Source of the DNA: Glaciecola sp. UBA1851
GTDB lineage: Bacteria > Pseudomonadota > Gammaproteobacteria > Enterobacterales > Alteromonadaceae
Assembly: GCA_002338515.1 (NCBI GenBank)
Contig: DDIL01000019.1
Span: forward strand, 1 to 15,586
Direction of reading: 5' to 3'
DNA length: 15,586 nt
The notes beneath the pieces were generated by a model. It had not been told where the DNA came from. It did not search any database and saw nothing but the letters and a program-made list of their open reading frames with translations. The position numbers and the translations under genes were made by a program. How positions within the stretch are numbered: the stretch's first letter is position 1; every line of letters begins with the position of its first letter. Positions 6,631-14,007 of the stretch are shown here, piece after piece.

Positions 6631-8119
6631 ATTGGTCGTGAGCAGTTAAGTGACCTAGTGGTTGCTGTTTAGTTCGTAATAAATTATGCATAGTTTTAAG
6701 CAAATCTTCATTGCTTGGAACCTTAGCAGCAGGGTGAAAATCAGTAGGTTTACTGCCTTGTCCCATCATTACCTGCAACCATGACGCATCTCTGAAAATA
6801 TCATTATTATCATTAAAAATAGCGGCTGAATCAGCAAATATTGCCATTTTGTTTTTTAGTCTGTCAGGTATGTCCATATTACGCATGTAATTCCAAAAGT
6901 CTGAATCAGTGCGCTCGGTTAAATGATAATGCAATACAATAAAGTCTCGAATGGTTTCAAATTCTTGTTTAGATTCTGCGTTATAAGTATCAATTGTCGA
7001 TTGAAATATTCCTTCATTCGGAAACATTTTGAGTAGCCTGACAATGCCTGATTGAATTAAGTGAATACTCGTCGATTCAAGTGGCTCTAAAAACCCACTG
7101 GCTAAACCAATAGAAATCACATTTTTATTCCATTGTTTGTCGGTTCTGCCGGTTGTAAATGAAATTTTTCTTGGTGTATCGAGTGCTTCAGAGTCTAGGT
7201 TGCCCATTAAAGTGGCCTCTGCTTCGTCATCAGACATGAAGTCATTGCTATACACAATACCATTCCCGTTTCTGTGCGTTAACGGTATGCGCCACTGCCA
7301 GCCTACATGATGAGCAATGCTACGTGTATAGGGAAGGGTGGTTTCAAAACGTTTAGTAGGGACAGCTAATGCACTATTGGCGGGTAATAAATGAGACCAA
7401 TCTTCAAATTCTGTTCCTAGCGTTTGTTTAGTCAATAATCCTCTAAAGCCAGTGCAGTCTACAAATAAATCACCTTTAACTTTTGTTCCATTTTTTAATG
7501 TGAGTTCTTTAATAAAACCAGTTGTAGTGTCGGTATCTATTTTATCTATCATTCCTTCAGTTCGTTTTACGCCCAGCTTTTCTGAAAACCTGCGCAAGAA
7601 CTGTCCATATAACGCAGAATCAAAATGATAGGCATACTGCATTTCAAATATAGGATTTGGATTATTTATTTTGCCCACTTTACCTTCTTTACACGCTAAA
7701 TAATTTAAATCAAAATCCCATAATGATTCAGTTAAGCCTGCTTGTTGTGCGCGAAGAAAATAGTGTTGGAAGCTGCAAAATCCCATGTTAGTGCCGGGTG
7801 CGCCAAACGTATGAAAATAACTGTCGCCTTTTACTCGCCAATTCTCGAACTTAATGGCTAATTTAATTGTGCCATTAGTCTCCTTTAAAAATACCTTTTC
7901 ATCTATCCCCAAATATTGGTTGAATACTTGAATAGGCGGAATGGTTGCTTCACCCACTCCAACAATACCGATATCTTCCGACTCAACTAATTCAACGTCA
8001 ACTTGTTTGCCCAATACCTTTTTAAGTAAGGCTGCGGTCATCCATCCAGCTGTACCACCGCCTGCTATGACAACTTTTTTGACAGGTTGAGTGGATAGTA
8101 CAGATGGGTTAGTCGACAT
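6617..8119 (-). CDS. Flavin-dependent halogenase (tryptophan-halogenase family)
   Basis: FADH2-dependent halogenases form hypohalous acid at the flavin and pass it down a tunnel to a catalytic lysine, which halogenates an aromatic substrate. The 500-residue product has the FAD-binding GGGTAGWM (20-27), GVGEATIP (54-61), the family lysine in NGTIKLAIKF (Lys86), the diagnostic W-x-W-x-I-P as WQWRIP (274-279), and the Glu-Ser pair in LEPLESTS (Glu348, Ser349). These correspond to Lys79 and Glu346/Ser347 of PrnA, so it looks catalytically intact. AGAGGA lies 6 nt before the ATG. The gene follows the TonB-dependent receptor on the same strand with 249 bp between. Receptor-linked members of this family are widespread in marine and plant-associated Proteobacteria, and the characterised relative BrvH brominates indole, so tryptophan is not a safe substrate call. 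No flavin reductase gene is in the window. Confidence 0.9.
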   Translation of the reverse strand: MSTNPSVLSTQPVKKVVIAGGGTAGWMTAALLKKVLGKQVDVELVESEDIGIVGVGEATIPPIQVFNQYLGIDEKVFLKETNGTIKLAIKFENWRVKGDSYFHTFGAPGTNMGFCSFQHYFLRAQQAGLTESLWDFDLNYLACKEGKVGKINNPNPIFEMQYAYHFDSALYGQFLRRFSEKLGVKRTEGMIDKIDTDTTTGFIKELTLKNGTKVKGDLFVDCTGFRGLLTKQTLGTEFEDWSHLLPANSALAVPTKRFETTLPYTRSIAHHVGWQWRIPLTHRNGNGIVYSNDFMSDDEAEATLMGNLDSEALDTPRKISFTTGRTDKQWNKNVISIGLASGFLEPLESTSIHLIQSGIVRLLKMFPNEGIFQSTIDTYNAESKQEFETIRDFIVLHYHLTERTDSDFWNYMRNMDIPDRLKNKMAIFADSAAIFNDNNDIFRDASWLQVMMGQGSKPTDFHPAAKVPSNEDLLKTMHNLLRTKQQPLGHLTAHDQYLAQ

Positions 8120-8257
8120 ATATTCGTCCTCTATTGAGTAATATAAAATAACACTATAAATTTAATAATTGTTAGGCGGTTTAATTCAACTACTAATTAG
8201 GCGCAATATTATTTTATCTATTAGGCTTTTTTAAGCAGTTTTATGTTGCTAACAACC

Positions 8258-8296
8258 TTTTCTTATACGCCATATTATATAAAACGGATAAGAAAA
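8258..8296. promoter_or_regulatory. Inverted repeat around a TATAAT box between receptor and halogenase
   Basis: TTTTCTTAT (8258-8266) pairs with ATAAGAAAA (8288-8296), and two further pairs (8268-8269 with 8285-8286) continue after one mismatch. On the minus strand the enclosed sequence contains TATAAT (8279-8274), a -10-like box that could start transcription of the halogenase gene downstream of the receptor terminator. No good -35 box is seen. It could be an operator overlapping a secondary promoter, or a structured leader. Confidence 0.3.
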
Positions 8297-8302
8297 AGCT
8301 GT

Positions 8303-8338
8303 AAAAAAAGCCCTAATTAGTTAACTAATCAGGGCTTT
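8303..8338 (-). terminator. Intrinsic terminator after the TonB-dependent receptor gene
   Basis: The stem AAAGCCCTAATTAG (8307-8320) pairs with CTAATCAGGGCTTT (8325-8338) with one mismatch and a 4-nt TTAA loop. On the minus strand it is followed by a run of seven U residues (8309-8303). It lies 30 bp past the receptor stop. This is a strong rho-independent terminator and implies that the halogenase is transcribed by read-through or from its own promoter. Confidence 0.85.
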
Positions 8339-8368
8339 GTGTTTAACTTAAGTAACAGCTACCTGTTT

Positions 8369-11293
8369 TTAGTAAAACGAGTAGTTGAAGTTAAGGATAT
8401 AAGCTGGGCCGAATTGACGACGGGCTTGAATAATGCCGTTACCATCGGTAGTTTCTTCATCAACGTCTGTTAGGTTAGTACCTTGAAGTGATACTCTTAA
8501 GCCTTTCAAGTAGTCGTTGCTAGAATCAGCAAAATCATAGCTAAGTTGCGCATCTACAAGCGTTACACCTTCACGCGTTGCTGTAGAAATTTTATTAGAA
8601 CCGCCACGCTCGTATGTTGCAAACTCAGACCGATCAGTCGCTGCTACTCTAAACTCAAACCCATTCATTTCATAATAAGCTGTGAGTGACATCACTTCAT
8701 CTGATTGACCTGGAATTGGTGCGCCGTTATCAAGCTCTGCATCAATAAAGGTAGCCGATGCTGCAATACCAAACCCTTCCAAACCGTCAGCAAACATACC
8801 GAAAGGAATGTTAGCAGTAAGCTCAAGACCTTGAACCGTTCCACCGTTTCCATCTGTAAATGTAGAGTAAGTACCAAACGACGGTGGTGCAACGTAATCG
8901 CCCACTGCATATGTAGTACCTTCTGGACCGTATTGGCCAGCTATGTCAATGATTCTGTCGTGGAATCCAGGGATAAAGTAGTTTGCGCCATCTGCAGTTT
9001 CATCATTGGTAAAGTCAATAAAGCTACTGCTGTCATCAGTCCAGTTAGTGATATCTTTATAGAATGCAGCAACCGAAACATAACCTTCAGTATCAAAATA
9101 TTTCTCAAATGAAAGATCGAAGTTATTAGATTCTAATGGACGAAGTTGAGGATTACCTTCAACTTTTTGCCACGGACCATTAAAGCCATTGGATGTATCT
9201 AGAACAAATTCATCACTAGCAGCTATTAGGTTAATGTTTTGGTCAAACTTAACAAAACCCGATGCTTGCATTTGATCAACGCGCGCTCTTGATATGGTTT
9301 TATTAGCGGCAAAACGCACGAACATATTTTCTTGCACTTCCAAACTTAAGTTTAAGCTAGGTAGCGTATGGCTATAGTCCGCACCATCGGTAATTCTGCA
9401 ATCATTATCAACTTGCTCATCACCATTGTCATCACAAACGGCGAAATTTGGACCAACAATACCAATGAAACCATTAGATGTTTGGTCAGTTTGAACATAC
9501 TGTAAACCAACATTACCTGTTAGGAACATATCGCCTAATTCGTATTCAAAATCACCTTTTACATACAGTGTGATGACTTCTTCTTCTACTTCATAGGTAT
9601 CACCTAAACGGTCTGGCTCTAGTAAACCAGCATCATTTAATGTGTAGGTGCCATCGTTATAAGGTGCAAATCCGTTATACGCGACTACTTGACCTAAACC
9701 AGCCCATGATAAGTCAGCTAAGCCATATATTTGGCTGGCAGGCACAGCATCTGTGATCGAATCTGAAAATGGGTAAGAAGCAGCTGTCGCGAAGAAACCT
9801 TTGTTGTCTTTGTCTTTATAACGATCTGAGTAATTCAAACCAACGGTTACACCAGTAAAGAAGTCACCGTCTAATAAGCCTTCTGCTTCAAAGCGAACAG
9901 TTGTTAGTTCCTCAGAGAAATCTGCAAAGTTCAAGAAACCATCTTGAGCATTATTGAAGTCGTAAGGATTACCAGAAACAGTTAACACGCCAGATACAAA
10001 TTGATCAGCTATGTTAGCCATACCACCACCCCAAGTTTGAGGGCCTGTAAGTTGTAATTGACTAGGGTCAGCAAAAGCTCCTAGGCCAGTGCTACCAGTA
10101 AAGAAAACACCGTTTGGACTCATTTCGAAGGTACGCGTGCCAAGATCATCAGCTGTTAATGAACCTGAACGACCTAAACCTGCATAAGATTCACCACGTA
10201 AGTCACGCTTAGTTGATTCGCTTCTTGCTGCATCAAAAGTAAGTGTCCAATCGTCTGTTAATGCGTATTCAACATTTAAGCCAAATACTTGTAAATCACC
10301 GTCCTTTTGAAGTGGATCAGTTCTAAGCACTGGGTTTACACCAACCTGAGTACCTGTACTGTTAGCGCCTGTACCAGTAACATTTTCAGCATTAAACGGT
10401 TCAATGAATCCTCTTAATACGCCTGAGTCAGAATAATCGATACTTAATGCATCAAGCACGATGTCTATTCTGTCGTTTGGTTGATATTGCAAAATTACAG
10501 AAACAGTATCACGCTCTAACTTAGTACTGATAGCTTGTGAATCAAGACCAGTAGGAAGAAGTGCGCCATTGTTTGGACTATATCCCCAAACGCCATATTT
10601 ACGTTGGTTGTTTGGTGACTCTGTTGTCGCTAAGGCAACCGCTAAACCTACGGTATCGTCAGCAAACTTTTCAACAAATGAAAGTGCGAAGCGCTTACCT
10701 TTGTTGTCAAACTCAGGGTTGTCAGAATCGTTACCAGTAATTTCATAACTACCGTTAAACGTTAACGTTTCTTGCGCATTTAATGGACGTACTGTTTGTA
10801 AATCAACTGTACCACCAATGCCTTGAACCATTAAGCCGGCTTCAGACGTTTTATAAATTGTTGCACCAGTCATTATTTCTGATGGATATAAATCGTATTC
10901 CACGCCGCGGTTGTCACCAATACCAATTAGTTCACGACCGTTTAAAGACGTACCAGTAAAATCTTCTTTAAAACCACGAACAGATATACCAGACGTTCTA
11001 CCGCCTACACGTTCACCGGCTAAGCCAGGAAGACGAGATAAAGACTCTGCTATTGAAGAGTCTGGTAGTTTACCAATATCTTCTGCAGAAATTGCTTCAA
11101 CTATGCTACTTGAATCTTGTTTAATTGCTTGAGATCGAATAAGTGATCCGCGGATACCAGAAACCGCAATTACCTCTACGTTTTCTTCTGCTGCATCTGA
11201 ATTAGGTGTTTGAGCAAAAGCTTGCGGTGCGCCAAAAGCAGACGCGACTGCTAACGAAAGCAATGCTGGTTTGAATAGCTGATTTTTTTTCAT
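8369..11293 (-). CDS. TonB-dependent outer-membrane receptor (TIGR01782-like)
   Basis: This is an outer-membrane active transporter powered by TonB-ExbB-ExbD, probably for an oligosaccharide. The 974-residue precursor has a Sec signal peptide (MKKNQLFKPALLSLAVASAF, cleavage after AFA at residue 27), a TonB box VEVIAVSG (39-46), and a plug domain at about 55-170 (DIGKLPDSSIAESLSRLPG, ISVRGF, GGTVDLQTVRP). A long beta-barrel follows, ending in NFNYSFY with the C-terminal aromatic residue needed for barrel insertion. The plug wording and length match the Xanthomonas/Caulobacter-type receptors often found in carbohydrate loci. The substrate is inferred only from neighbours: a halogenase downstream, then a LacI regulator and an alpha-glucosidase. 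AAAGG lies 10 nt before the ATG. A strong terminator follows the gene, and a 14-bp palindrome next to a -10-like box lies about 110 bp upstream. Confidence 0.94.
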   Translation of the reverse strand: MKKNQLFKPALLSLAVASAFGAPQAFAQTPNSDAAEENVEVIAVSGIRGSLIRSQAIKQDSSSIVEAISAEDIGKLPDSSIAESLSRLPGLAGERVGGRTSGISVRGFKEDFTGTSLNGRELIGIGDNRGVEYDLYPSEIMTGATIYKTSEAGLMVQGIGGTVDLQTVRPLNAQETLTFNGSYEITGNDSDNPEFDNKGKRFALSFVEKFADDTVGLAVALATTESPNNQRKYGVWGYSPNNGALLPTGLDSQAISTKLERDTVSVILQYQPNDRIDIVLDALSIDYSDSGVLRGFIEPFNAENVTGTGANSTGTQVGVNPVLRTDPLQKDGDLQVFGLNVEYALTDDWTLTFDAARSESTKRDLRGESYAGLGRSGSLTADDLGTRTFEMSPNGVFFTGSTGLGAFADPSQLQLTGPQTWGGGMANIADQFVSGVLTVSGNPYDFNNAQDGFLNFADFSEELTTVRFEAEGLLDGDFFTGVTVGLNYSDRYKDKDNKGFFATAASYPFSDSITDAVPASQIYGLADLSWAGLGQVVAYNGFAPYNDGTYTLNDAGLLEPDRLGDTYEVEEEVITLYVKGDFEYELGDMFLTGNVGLQYVQTDQTSNGFIGIVGPNFAVCDDNGDEQVDNDCRITDGADYSHTLPSLNLSLEVQENMFVRFAANKTISRARVDQMQASGFVKFDQNINLIAASDEFVLDTSNGFNGPWQKVEGNPQLRPLESNNFDLSFEKYFDTEGYVSVAAFYKDITNWTDDSSSFIDFTNDETADGANYFIPGFHDRIIDIAGQYGPEGTTYAVGDYVAPPSFGTYSTFTDGNGGTVQGLELTANIPFGMFADGLEGFGIAASATFIDAELDNGAPIPGQSDEVMSLTAYYEMNGFEFRVAATDRSEFATYERGGSNKISTATREGVTLVDAQLSYDFADSSNDYLKGLRVSLQGTNLTDVDEETTDGNGIIQARRQFGPAYILNFNYSFY

Positions 11294-11399
11294 ATGATTT
11301 TAGCCTTTCTGTGTGCGTTAATTTATGTCTTTTGTTGCAATGTTGTTAATAATATTAAATTTAAAGTAAATTGCAAGCTTTTTCTTAAATGATTAAGTA

Positions 11400-11416
11400 A
11401 ATGTTTAAACATTATA
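11400..11416 (-). promoter_or_regulatory. 14-bp palindrome overlapping a -10-like box of the receptor gene
   Basis: AATGTTTAAACATT (11400-11413) is a perfect 14-bp palindrome. On the minus strand TATAAT (11416-11411) overlaps its upstream edge and lies about 118 bp before the receptor ATG. No clear -35 box is present at 16-18 nt, as expected for a regulated promoter. A repressor bound here would block the promoter. The LacI-family protein of this locus is the obvious candidate, but the central sequence is TTTAAA rather than the typical CG, so the link is inference. Confidence 0.4.
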
Positions 11417-11780
11417 AAGTATAAGGATTCAGGTTAATTTTTAATAAATTGATAATTTGGCTTAATTGATTTAGAAGTTTACAATTAAGTCACAAAATTA
11501 ATGACAAATATGTGTTTTTCGAAAATTTTGAAATTTGGATAATGTAAGTACCTGATTTATAAATATTATTAAGATGATACTAAAGTAGAGTTTAAGAGCA
11601 TGTTTTGTGAATCTCATTTTACTAATTTAACAGTACTAGTGTAGTATTAAATTTCTTTCAATGTTGAGTATAAGCAAGCTGTAAAGGTGTAAAAAAGATG
11701 CTACAACATTAATAGTAAAAGATTAAGGAACGCCAACTAGAACTTTGCTAATGAAGCTTTAAGAATAAAGTACTAAGAAT

Positions 11781-11811
11781 AAAACTTGGTGAATAAATAG
11801 TAATTCACCAA
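11781..11811 (-). terminator. Probable terminator after yejM
   Basis: TTGGTGAAT (11786-11794) and ATTCACCAA (11803-11811) form a perfect 9-bp stem with an 8-nt loop, 53 bp beyond the yejM stop. On the minus strand it is followed by GTTTTATT, a modest U-rich tail. A rho-independent terminator is the simplest reading. Confidence 0.55.
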
Positions 11812-11864
11812 ACATAAGAAACGAAAAGGTTTACAAGCCAACTTCAACAGACCCTAATTAAAAA

Positions 11865-13358
11865 CTAACGATCACTGAAATCTTTTAAGTGCTTTATAGA
11901 GCGGCTTAATAAGTTTGTATCTAAATCTACTAGCACTTTCTCCTGTGTTTCTATATTCATTACTTCATAACTGCCATCCATTGCTACTTTAGTAAGAAGC
12001 GGGTATCGCAGAACGAGAATGTTGCTATCTTGAGTCGTGACCATCCATTCTCTTGTGGGTGATTGTAACGCTTGGCCGGTTGTATAGCGAATAGGCTCAG
12101 CCATACAGCCAAACTCTTGTAAAACTGTAGGCGTTATATCTTCGTTTGCTGATGTAGTTGGTATGTCAGAATAACTAGTGCTAAGCCTAAACTGTTGTGT
12201 GTCGGTTTTATTTATGACAATCACTAACGCAGACTCTTTTAGCTGTTCAATGTTTAGTTGCGCTAATTCTTGTTTTGATAAAACACCAAAATGAAAGCCC
12301 GAAATACTATCTTGGATTAACTGATTAAATGATTTGAAGTTATCGTTTTCTCCCGCGATATAAAAATTTGTGTCAACTTCAAAGGCCTTTAATAACTCTT
12401 CTACTACCGCCGGACCAGACACTCGTGAGAGCAAATTAGTAGGGATGCCATACAGAATTTGTTTAGCGAATTCAGCATTGTTTTCCGTAATATTTAAATG
12501 ATATTTATTTGTGATTAAACTACTTGTTAAATCGTTATCTATTTCATCTAACGTTGCTAAAACTATTACCTTTTTTGTGTTATCAACACTGCAATAGACT
12601 TGTTGTGGCGGGTAAATAAACCGATAAGTTTCGCTATCATATTGTAACTGCTCTTGCTGCTCTCGCTCGGCTAAATCTAATAATCCGTAGCGAGCCATTA
12701 GTGTTTTAGCTGTAGCCGGGTATGACAATGGAAACATGTTGTCTTGCTTCAAAACGGGAGTATATAGCTTGGCATCAGCCCAAACATGTATTGCATGGCT
12801 TGAAACAAAACAAACTACTAAGGTAACAACAATATAGGGTCCAAATTTTAGTCTTTGAAATCGATGTATACGTTTAAAAATAGCGTTCGCTATGACTAAC
12901 TGAAACATTAACCAAATTATGAAAAGCAGCACCAAATAAAACCATTGTAACCAGCCAAACGCGCCAATTTCGCCACTTGCTTCACTACGAAGTAAGTCGG
13001 CAGAGCTAAAGCTGATATGAAAACCAGTTTTGTTATAAAGCAAAGCATCAAATGCAAGTAAGGCCAAACAAAGAGCGGATATAACTGACGCAACCGCTTT
13101 AAGTACTTTTGTATTGGTTAATTGATAACATAAAGGCAAAATTAGAATAACAAAACCAAGAAAGGTAATGAAACTGGTATGTCCTAACCAAGTGGAGATT
13201 AAATAAACAAAACTTAAAGGTGTATCTGCTATAGGGGTAGAAAATAGATAAACAGACGAAATTACGGTGGCAATTATTATATTAGCAAATGCAAACCAGT
13301 GCCCCCAAGCTACTTGATGCGTAATTTGTTTACGTCTTGGTGACTCATTATAAATCAT
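11865..13358 (-). CDS. yejM: YejM/PbgA/LapC-type inner-membrane protein, compact pseudo-sulfatase domain
   Basis: In E. coli this essential inner-membrane protein (also PbgA, LapC) tunes LPS synthesis by restraining LapB/FtsH-driven turnover of LpxC. The 497-residue product has five membrane segments at about 21-40, 60-80, 86-106, 137-158 and 173-192 (DUF3413 part). The conserved linker follows: HVWADAKLYTPVLKQDNMFP, then LSYPATAKTLMARYGLLD (192-228). The periplasmic part begins with KKVIVLATLDE and contains LYGIP, corresponding to LFYGI of E. coli. It ends with a recognisable C-terminal section (DITPTVLQ, TTGQAL, REWMVTTQDSNILVLRYPLL). The E. coli protein has 586 residues, so about 90 are missing from the middle of the sulfatase-like fold, with no stop or frameshift evident. 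No sulfatase catalytic motif is present. AAAGGA lies 5 nt before the ATG. It is 107 bp downstream of yejL, the usual order. Confidence 0.85.
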   Translation of the reverse strand: MIYNESPRRKQITHQVAWGHWFAFANIIIATVISSVYLFSTPIADTPLSFVYLISTWLGHTSFITFLGFVILILPLCYQLTNTKVLKAVASVISALCLALLAFDALLYNKTGFHISFSSADLLRSEASGEIGAFGWLQWFYLVLLFIIWLMFQLVIANAIFKRIHRFQRLKFGPYIVVTLVVCFVSSHAIHVWADAKLYTPVLKQDNMFPLSYPATAKTLMARYGLLDLAEREQQEQLQYDSETYRFIYPPQQVYCSVDNTKKVIVLATLDEIDNDLTSSLITNKYHLNITENNAEFAKQILYGIPTNLLSRVSGPAVVEELLKAFEVDTNFYIAGENDNFKSFNQLIQDSISGFHFGVLSKQELAQLNIEQLKESALVIVINKTDTQQFRLSTSYSDIPTTSANEDITPTVLQEFGCMAEPIRYTTGQALQSPTREWMVTTQDSNILVLRYPLLTKVAMDGSYEVMNIETQEKVLVDLDTNLLSRSIKHLKDFSDR

Positions 13359-13465
13359 AGTATTCCTTTGTTGAGCCCTATATAGATTAGTTACCTTTCA
13401 TCGTAACTTTTGGCCGTCACATAATAATATTACTGACATACTTTTTAATTATTTTTTGTGTATGA

Positions 13466-13681
13466 CTAACTTAGTGCGCTCGTTTTTAATGCAGTACAAA
13501 ATTTATCAATCATAATTGGGCGTGCATCTTTAGGTATTTTGTTTTGGATAATACTTGATACCAAATTTCCCAGTACCATAATAGATAAATCATGACTGAC
13601 TTTGTGCTCTTCAAGTACTTTTAGCACGTCTTGCATAATTAATTCAAATTCATCGTTTGTATATCGAGATTTAGCTGGCAT
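13466..13681 (-). CDS. yejL: YejL family protein (DUF1414)
   Basis: This small conserved protein of unknown function lies in the yejK-yejL-yejM neighbourhood. I place the start at the ATG at 13681 (71 residues, MPAKSRYTNDE), because AGGAC lies about 6-7 nt upstream and the N-terminus then matches E. coli YejL (MPQISRYSDE, 75 residues). A start 27 bp further upstream would add nine unrelated residues. The core LEEHKVSHDLSIMVLGNLVS matches the E. coli LEKHKAPTDLSLMVLGNMV segment. The protein is helical, soluble and has no signal peptide. It is divergent from yejK and followed 107 bp later by yejM. Confidence 0.93.
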   Translation of the reverse strand: MPAKSRYTNDEFELIMQDVLKVLEEHKVSHDLSIMVLGNLVSSIIQNKIPKDARPIMIDKFCTALKTSALS

Positions 13682-14007
13682 GAATAAGTCCTGTGATTTT
13701 TGTACCAAAAGTCGCTACAATTAACACTAATACAAATTTCCAAATTACAGTAGTCAATTAAGCTTTAATTTTTGCACTTTATAAGCAATCTACGAAGTAT
13801 AAAGGCTTGTAATATTTTAACCAACATTTTGTTTTATATTTAAGGTTTGCTCGAAGTTGGCGTTAATAGCTTTTTTGATTAACAGGCCAAAATTTTGAGC
13901 TGAGATGATTATAGCTATTGCAGTGCATGGGTAATTAACTATGTAAGTGATGAGGTTATTTGATAGCTGTCAAAATAAAACGTTTATAAAGGGTATAGTC
14001 AAAACAT
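13682..14007. other. Divergent control region between yejL and yejK
   Basis: This 326-bp region separates the yejL start from the yejK start and must hold promoters for both directions. A reasonable minus-strand promoter is seen at 13729-13757. For yejK, a TTGCAC at 13772-13777 is followed by an AT-rich stretch (AAGTAT at 13795), but the match is weak. AAAGGG at 13988-13993 is 14 nt from the yejK ATG, a long spacing for a ribosome site. No small gene is evident. Confidence 0.6.
13729..13757 (-). promoter_or_regulatory. Candidate sigma70 promoter for yejL-yejM
   Basis: On the minus strand, TTGACT (13757-13752) is followed after 17 nt by TGTATT (13734-13729), with five and four matches to the -35 and -10 consensus. 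Transcription would start about 40 bp before the chosen yejL ATG. Confidence 0.45.

Larger units (their letters stand above)
11294..11864. other. AT-rich intergenic region upstream of the receptor gene
   Basis: This 571-bp stretch separates the yejM end from the receptor start, both on the minus strand. I see no coding frame. The part nearest the receptor has an AT-only palindrome TTAATAATATTAA (11346-11358), the CTTAA/TTAAG inverted pair (11384-11395), and the operator-like palindrome at 11400-11413. A 14-bp-spaced direct repeat of TAAGAATAAA (11760-11769, 11774-11783) and the yejM terminator lie at the other end. Positions about 11440-11750 hold nothing I can name. Confidence 0.7.

Noticed and set aside
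6617..8119. Tryptophan as substrate and a PrnA-type symbol for the halogenase
   Set aside because: The family motifs show chemistry only; the context is a sugar locus and receptor-linked relatives act on other aromatics.
8705..9112. Plus-strand open frame inside the receptor gene
   Set aside because: It is antisense to a clear beta-barrel coding region and its translation has no recognisable domain, so it is a shadow frame.
11865..13358. YejM as a pseudogene broken by a frameshift or early stop
   Set aside because: One continuous frame holds both the membrane part and the conserved C-terminal section, so the shortening is internal.
13682..13708. Upstream ATG for yejL adding nine residues
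   Set aside because: The internal ATG at 13681 has AGGAC at good spacing and matches the known YejL N-terminus MP-x-x-SRY.
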